From: CAZKFN01 sp964552035
Lineage (GTDB): Bacteria; Bacteroidota; Bacteroidia; Flavobacteriales_E; Vicingaceae
DNA: 18,195 nt
Assembly (NCBI GenBank): GCA_964552035.1
Contig: CAZKFN010000040.1
Location: forward strand, 1-18,195
Direction of reading: 5' to 3'
The translations under genes were made by a program, and so were the position numbers. The first letter of the stretch is position 1; each line of letters opens with the position of its first letter. The notes under the pieces are model-generated. The model was not told where the DNA came from. It saw nothing but the letters and a program-made list of their open reading frames with translations, and searched no databases. Positions 15,781 through 18,195 of the stretch are shown here, one piece after another.

Positions 15781-16827
15781 ATGGATAACAGTAGAAAGAT
15801 AGAAATACTAAACTCTCTATCACAAGTATTTAAAGGAATTGTTGAACCCCAATTCAAATTACCTTCAACCTTAGAAGAATATCGAAATAAGGGGTTAGAG
15901 CTTATCGAAGAAACTCAATACCATAACCCATGGTTTATTACCGATGCCATAAAAAAAGCACTTCGAATCTGGGGAGATGCCTTAGAAGCTGATAAGGTAG
16001 AAAAATGGCTTAAAGGATATAAAAATCAATCAAAGGGGAAAAAAGTTGGCGTTATAATGGCAGGTAATATTCCTTTAGTTGGCTTACACGATGCTTTGGT
16101 AGTTTTGGCTAGCGATAATTATCTCATAGCTAAACTTTCCTCTAAAGACTTTCAACTGATGAATTTTGTATTGAATGTACTTTCTAGCATTAGCGAGGAA
16201 TGGAAAGCAAAAATAAAAATCGGTGAAAAATTAAAGAACATCGATATACTTATAGCAACCGGCTCTGACAATAGTGCCCGATACTTTGAATATTATTTTA
16301 GAGATAAAACTAAAATTATCCGAAAAAATAGAACTTCTGTTGCCCTAATTAACGGAGATGAATCTACAGAAGATCTAAAAGGCCTAGCATCTGATGTATT
16401 CAGCTACTTTGGATTGGGTTGTAGGAATGTGACTAAAATATTTTTACCTAAGGGATATAATAAAGACTTACTTTTTGAAGCATTCTTCGATTATAAAGAA
16501 ATTATCAACCATAATAAATATGCAAACAATTATGATTATAATAAGGCTATTTATCTACTCGAAAAAGTAGATTTATTAGACAATGGTTTCTTATTATTAA
16601 AAGAAGATAAGGGCTTACATTCTCCAGTAGGAGTATTATATTATGAGGAGTATAAATCCCTGGATAAGGTCTATCAACTTCTAGAAGAACAATCTGAAAA
16701 TATTCAATGTATTGTCTCTAAAAACTTAAAAAAACAGCATGTCTATTTTGGAGACACCCAAAATGTGGGATTATGGGATTATGCAGATAAAATAGATACT
16801 ATGAAATTTCTGGATCAAACGCACTAA
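15781..16827 (+). CDS. LuxC-family acyl-CoA reductase
   Basis: A 348-residue protein of the LuxC / acyl-CoA reductase family, within the aldehyde dehydrogenase superfamily. The family hallmarks are GNIPLVGLHDALVVLAS (95-111), ATGSDNSARYFEYYF (159-173), and the loop FGLGCRNVTKIFLPKG in which C214 is the expected acyl-accepting nucleophile. Family members reduce an activated fatty acyl group to an aldehyde with NADPH. The protein is shorter than true LuxC of bioluminescent bacteria (about 480 residues), and no luciferase, acyl transferase or synthetase genes are nearby, so light production is not implied. It is divergent from a 2[4Fe-4S] ferredoxin; I recall this pairing in other Bacteroidota, but its meaning is unknown. 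No signal peptide or membrane segment. It ends before a hairpin terminator. Family is firm; substrate is inference. Confidence 0.9.
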   Translation: MDNSRKIEILNSLSQVFKGIVEPQFKLPSTLEEYRNKGLELIEETQYHNPWFITDAIKKALRIWGDALEADKVEKWLKGYKNQSKGKKVGVIMAGNIPLVGLHDALVVLASDNYLIAKLSSKDFQLMNFVLNVLSSISEEWKAKIKIGEKLKNIDILIATGSDNSARYFEYYFRDKTKIIRKNRTSVALINGDESTEDLKGLASDVFSYFGLGCRNVTKIFLPKGYNKDLLFEAFFDYKEIINHNKYANNYDYNKAIYLLEKVDLLDNGFLLLKEDKGLHSPVGVLYYEEYKSLDKVYQLLEEQSENIQCIVSKNLKKQHVYFGDTQNVGLWDYADKIDTMKFLDQTH

Positions 16828-16844
16828 AGCCAAATTATAATACA

Positions 16845-16871
16845 AAGAAAGCCACAAAAAGTGGCTTTCTT
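16845..16871. terminator. Bidirectional hairpin terminator between convergent genes
   Basis: An 11-bp perfect stem (AAGAAAGCCAC at 16845-16855, GTGGCTTTCTT at 16861-16871) with an AAAAA loop. It lies 18 nt after the acyl-CoA reductase stop and 19 nt from the peroxiredoxin stop on the opposite strand, so it probably serves both. The T tracts are short and interrupted in either direction. Confidence 0.75.
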
Positions 16872-16893
16872 ATTAAAAATGCTTTCTTATTAA
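16864..16893. repeat. 13-bp direct repeat overlapping a terminator arm and a stop codon
   Basis: GCTTTCTTATTAA occurs at 16864-16876 and again at 16881-16893, 17 nt apart. The first copy contains part of the terminator arm and the second covers the peroxiredoxin stop codon. It looks like a local duplication or slippage product. Confidence 0.6.
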
Positions 16894-17522
16894 TTGTTAG
16901 CTAAATAACTAGCAACTCCGGCATGACTTCCTTCCATTCCTTCTTTTCCGTCACTCCAGTTGGCAGGACAAACTTCTCCTTTCTTTTCAAAAAATTGAAG
17001 TGCATCAATCATTCGAATGGCTTCATCTACGTTTCTACCCAATGGCATATCGTTTACCAGTTGATGTCTTACAATACCGTCTTTATCGATTAGAAAAAGA
17101 CCCCTATAAGCAACCATTTCTCCAATAGCTACTAATTCTCCCTCCTCATTGTAGTCATACTCTCCAGCTAAAACATCGTAATTCGTAGAAATGGTTTTAT
17201 TAGTGTCGGCTACAATTGGGTATGTCACTCCTTGGATTCCACCCTGATCTTTTGATACTTGCAACCAACCCCAATGCGATTGCTCAGTGTCAGTTGATAC
17301 GGCAACAACCTCTACATCTTTTGCTTTAAAATCAGCTAGTCTTTCTTGAAAGGCATGTAATTCAGTTGGACATACAAAAGTAAAATCCTTAGGATAGAAA
17401 AATAAAACGATATACTTTTTACCTAGAAATTGATTTAATGAAAAATCTTCTACAATTTCCTCTCCGTTGATAACAGCACTTGCTGTAAATTCAGGTGCCT
17501 TACGGCCTACTAATACTCCCAT
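16890..17522 (-). CDS. Typical 2-Cys peroxiredoxin (AhpC/Prx1 group)
   Basis: A 210-residue cytoplasmic thiol peroxidase that reduces hydrogen peroxide and organic hydroperoxides. The peroxidatic site is YPKDFTFVCPTE with C51, and the resolving cysteine is C185 in GEVCPANW, the pair used in the head-to-tail dimers of this class. GGIQG (94-98) stands at the GGLG position, but the C-terminal YF motif of over-oxidation-sensitive forms is absent (the end is SYLANN). The start is the ATG at 17522 (MGVLVGRKAPEF, the normal family beginning). An in-frame TTG at 17558 would add 12 residues but falls inside the promoter box. A leader of about 25 nt is predicted. It ends next to the shared terminator with the acyl-CoA reductase. 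The reductant (AhpF or thioredoxin) is not encoded here. Confidence 0.96.
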   Translation of the reverse strand: MGVLVGRKAPEFTASAVINGEEIVEDFSLNQFLGKKYIVLFFYPKDFTFVCPTELHAFQERLADFKAKDVEVVAVSTDTEQSHWGWLQVSKDQGGIQGVTYPIVADTNKTISTNYDVLAGEYDYNEEGELVAIGEMVAYRGLFLIDKDGIVRHQLVNDMPLGRNVDEAIRMIDALQFFEKKGEVCPANWSDGKEGMEGSHAGVASYLANN

Positions 17523-17555
17523 ATTTTTTAAGTTTAAATAATTTATACTTTCATG

Positions 17556-17563
17556 CAAAGTTA
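17556..17563 (-). promoter_or_regulatory. Candidate -7 box for the peroxiredoxin gene
   Basis: The minus strand reads TAACTTTG, matching TAnnTTTG, 33 nt before the ATG at 17522. The TTG of the box is the triplet that a simple ORF caller takes as a start, so the promoter and the upstream start exclude one another. No OxyR-like or other operator was recognised. Confidence 0.5.
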
Positions 17564-17601
17564 GTTGATTCCTTAACTATTAAGAAATTATATTTTATAA
17601 T

Positions 17602-18195
17602 TTAATGCAATTGCAGTGTTAAAAGAGCTAAAAAAGCTCCTATTAACATTGGGGTTAATTTTTTCCAACTTATTTTATGTCCACTTTCACTATCTTCAAA
17701 GAGAATGGTTGTAGAAAGATGGAGTATAATTCCAGCAGAAATAGCTAAAAGAGGTTTAAAAATAGCAGTTTCAGGGTTAATACTTCCACCAATCCATGCT
17801 CCAAGCGGTCCCATTATAGAAAAAATAATTACTGCAATGAAAATAATCTTTTTATCTAATTGATAACTGATGAGTAAGCCTGTTAATACAAAAGCAATAG
17901 GTGCCTTATGCAATAAAAGACCGCTAAGAAAAGGTCCAATATGATTTCCTTGATTAAGTTGATGTAGGGGAAATGTTTCTAAAAGTGCATGCAAACACAA
18001 ACTAAAAAACACTAAGAAAGGGAATTTCCCCAAGGAGTTTTTATTTACATGAGCATGCCCATGTTCAATTCCCCCACTAAAGTAATCTAGAACAAGTTGT
18101 AGAAAAAATCCAACGAGTAAAAATAAACCAATGTTGCTAGTATCTCCTTCAAAGAGTTCTGGAAGTAGATGCAAAAAGCTAACTCCTAAAAGGTA
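17602..18195 (-). CDS. ZIP-family metal transporter, 5' end cut by the window edge
   Basis: The C-terminal 197 residues of an integral inner-membrane divalent-metal transporter of the ZIP type. The frame stays open to the right edge, where it reads YLLGVSFLHLLPELFEG, the usual end of ZIP transmembrane helix 2; the TTG at 18174 is therefore an internal Leu codon and not a start. A His-rich loop follows (GGIEHGHAH). Then come hydrophobic helices with HALLETFPL and LLLHKAPIAF, at the places of the metal-binding TM4 and TM5 motifs, and a C-terminal pair of helices ending LLTLQLH. The substrate could be zinc, iron or manganese. The TM5 motif keeps H-x-x-P but not the following acidic or His residue common in ZIPs. 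It lies 79 nt upstream of the peroxiredoxin start on the strand they share, with no terminator recognised between them. Confidence 0.88.
   Translation of the reverse strand, partial: YLLGVSFLHLLPELFEGDTSNIGLFLLVGFFLQLVLDYFSGGIEHGHAHVNKNSLGKFPFLVFFSLCLHALLETFPLHQLNQGNHIGPFLSGLLLHKAPIAFVLTGLLISYQLDKKIIFIAVIIFSIMGPLGAWIGGSINPETAIFKPLLAISAGIILHLSTTILFEDSESGHKISWKKLTPMLIGAFLALLTLQLH

Noticed and set aside
15781..16827. Bioluminescence (lux) system
   Set aside because: Only a LuxC-family protein is present; it is short for true LuxC, and no luciferase, LuxD or LuxE genes are in the window.
17602..17620. Palindrome TGCAATTGCA as a terminator after the transporter
   Set aside because: It lies inside the final codons, is only 5 bp per arm and has no T tract.
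1..18195. Mobile element, prophage, CRISPR array, toxin-antitoxin or defence island
   Set aside because: No transposase, integrase, phage, Cas or nuclease genes, no long direct or inverted repeats, and base composition looks even throughout; the genes are mostly conserved housekeeping and envelope functions.

Overview
The window reads as ordinary chromosomal DNA of an AT-rich member of the Bacteroidota, most like a Flavobacteriia lineage. The reasons are a 1628-residue secreted protein ending in a type B sorting domain of the type IX secretion system (gliding-motility-associated C-terminal domain), Bacteroidota-style -7 promoter boxes (TAnnTTTG), no clear Shine-Dalgarno sequences before most starts, and a guaB / parvulin / SurA / MoxR gene order that I recall from that phylum. 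Coding density is very high. No stretch over 300 bases lacks a gene, and I see no tRNA, rRNA, CRISPR, insertion sequence, phage or obvious defence genes.

Layout. (1) 115-7586, plus strand: an M16B zinc-peptidase pair, one subunit with the zinc site and one without it, followed 40 nt later by the giant type IX-secreted, fibronectin-III-like adhesin or surface protein. This block ends in a perfect 17-bp stem terminator at 7602-7642. (2) 7726-14373, plus strand: a tight run that starts at a -7 box and holds guaB (IMP dehydrogenase), three consecutive SurA/PpiC-family periplasmic chaperones (a multi-parvulin protein, a degenerate lipoprotein without a recognisable isomerase core, and SurA), and a MoxR AAA+ ATPase. 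Gaps are 21, 4, -23 and 7 nt, with no visible internal terminator, so an operon is likely. (3) 14378-15691, minus strand: an uncharacterised secreted protein, tail to tail with moxR, and upstream of it a two-cluster 4Fe-4S ferredoxin. (4) 15781-16827, plus strand: a LuxC-family acyl-CoA reductase, divergent from the ferredoxin, with two candidate promoters facing each other in the 89-nt gap. (5) 16890-18195, minus strand: a typical 2-Cys peroxiredoxin and a ZIP-family metal transporter cut off by the right edge. A hairpin terminator separates the reductase from the peroxiredoxin.

How they fit together. The centre of the window looks like an outer-membrane-biogenesis module (three SurA-like chaperones plus MoxR) joined to purine synthesis. 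The M16 pair and the type IX substrate may form a second transcription unit. The divergent ferredoxin / acyl-CoA reductase pair suggests a redox link whose substrate is unknown. I did not find a convincing new multi-gene system. The most rewarding items are the graded decay of parvulin domains across the chaperone trio, the uncharacterised secreted protein at 14378-15301, the ferredoxin / LuxC-like pair, and the roughly 100-residue periodic array in the giant secreted protein. Three starts suggested by simple ORF calling should be corrected: the second M16 gene starts at 1358, the peroxiredoxin at 17522, and the transporter runs off the window.
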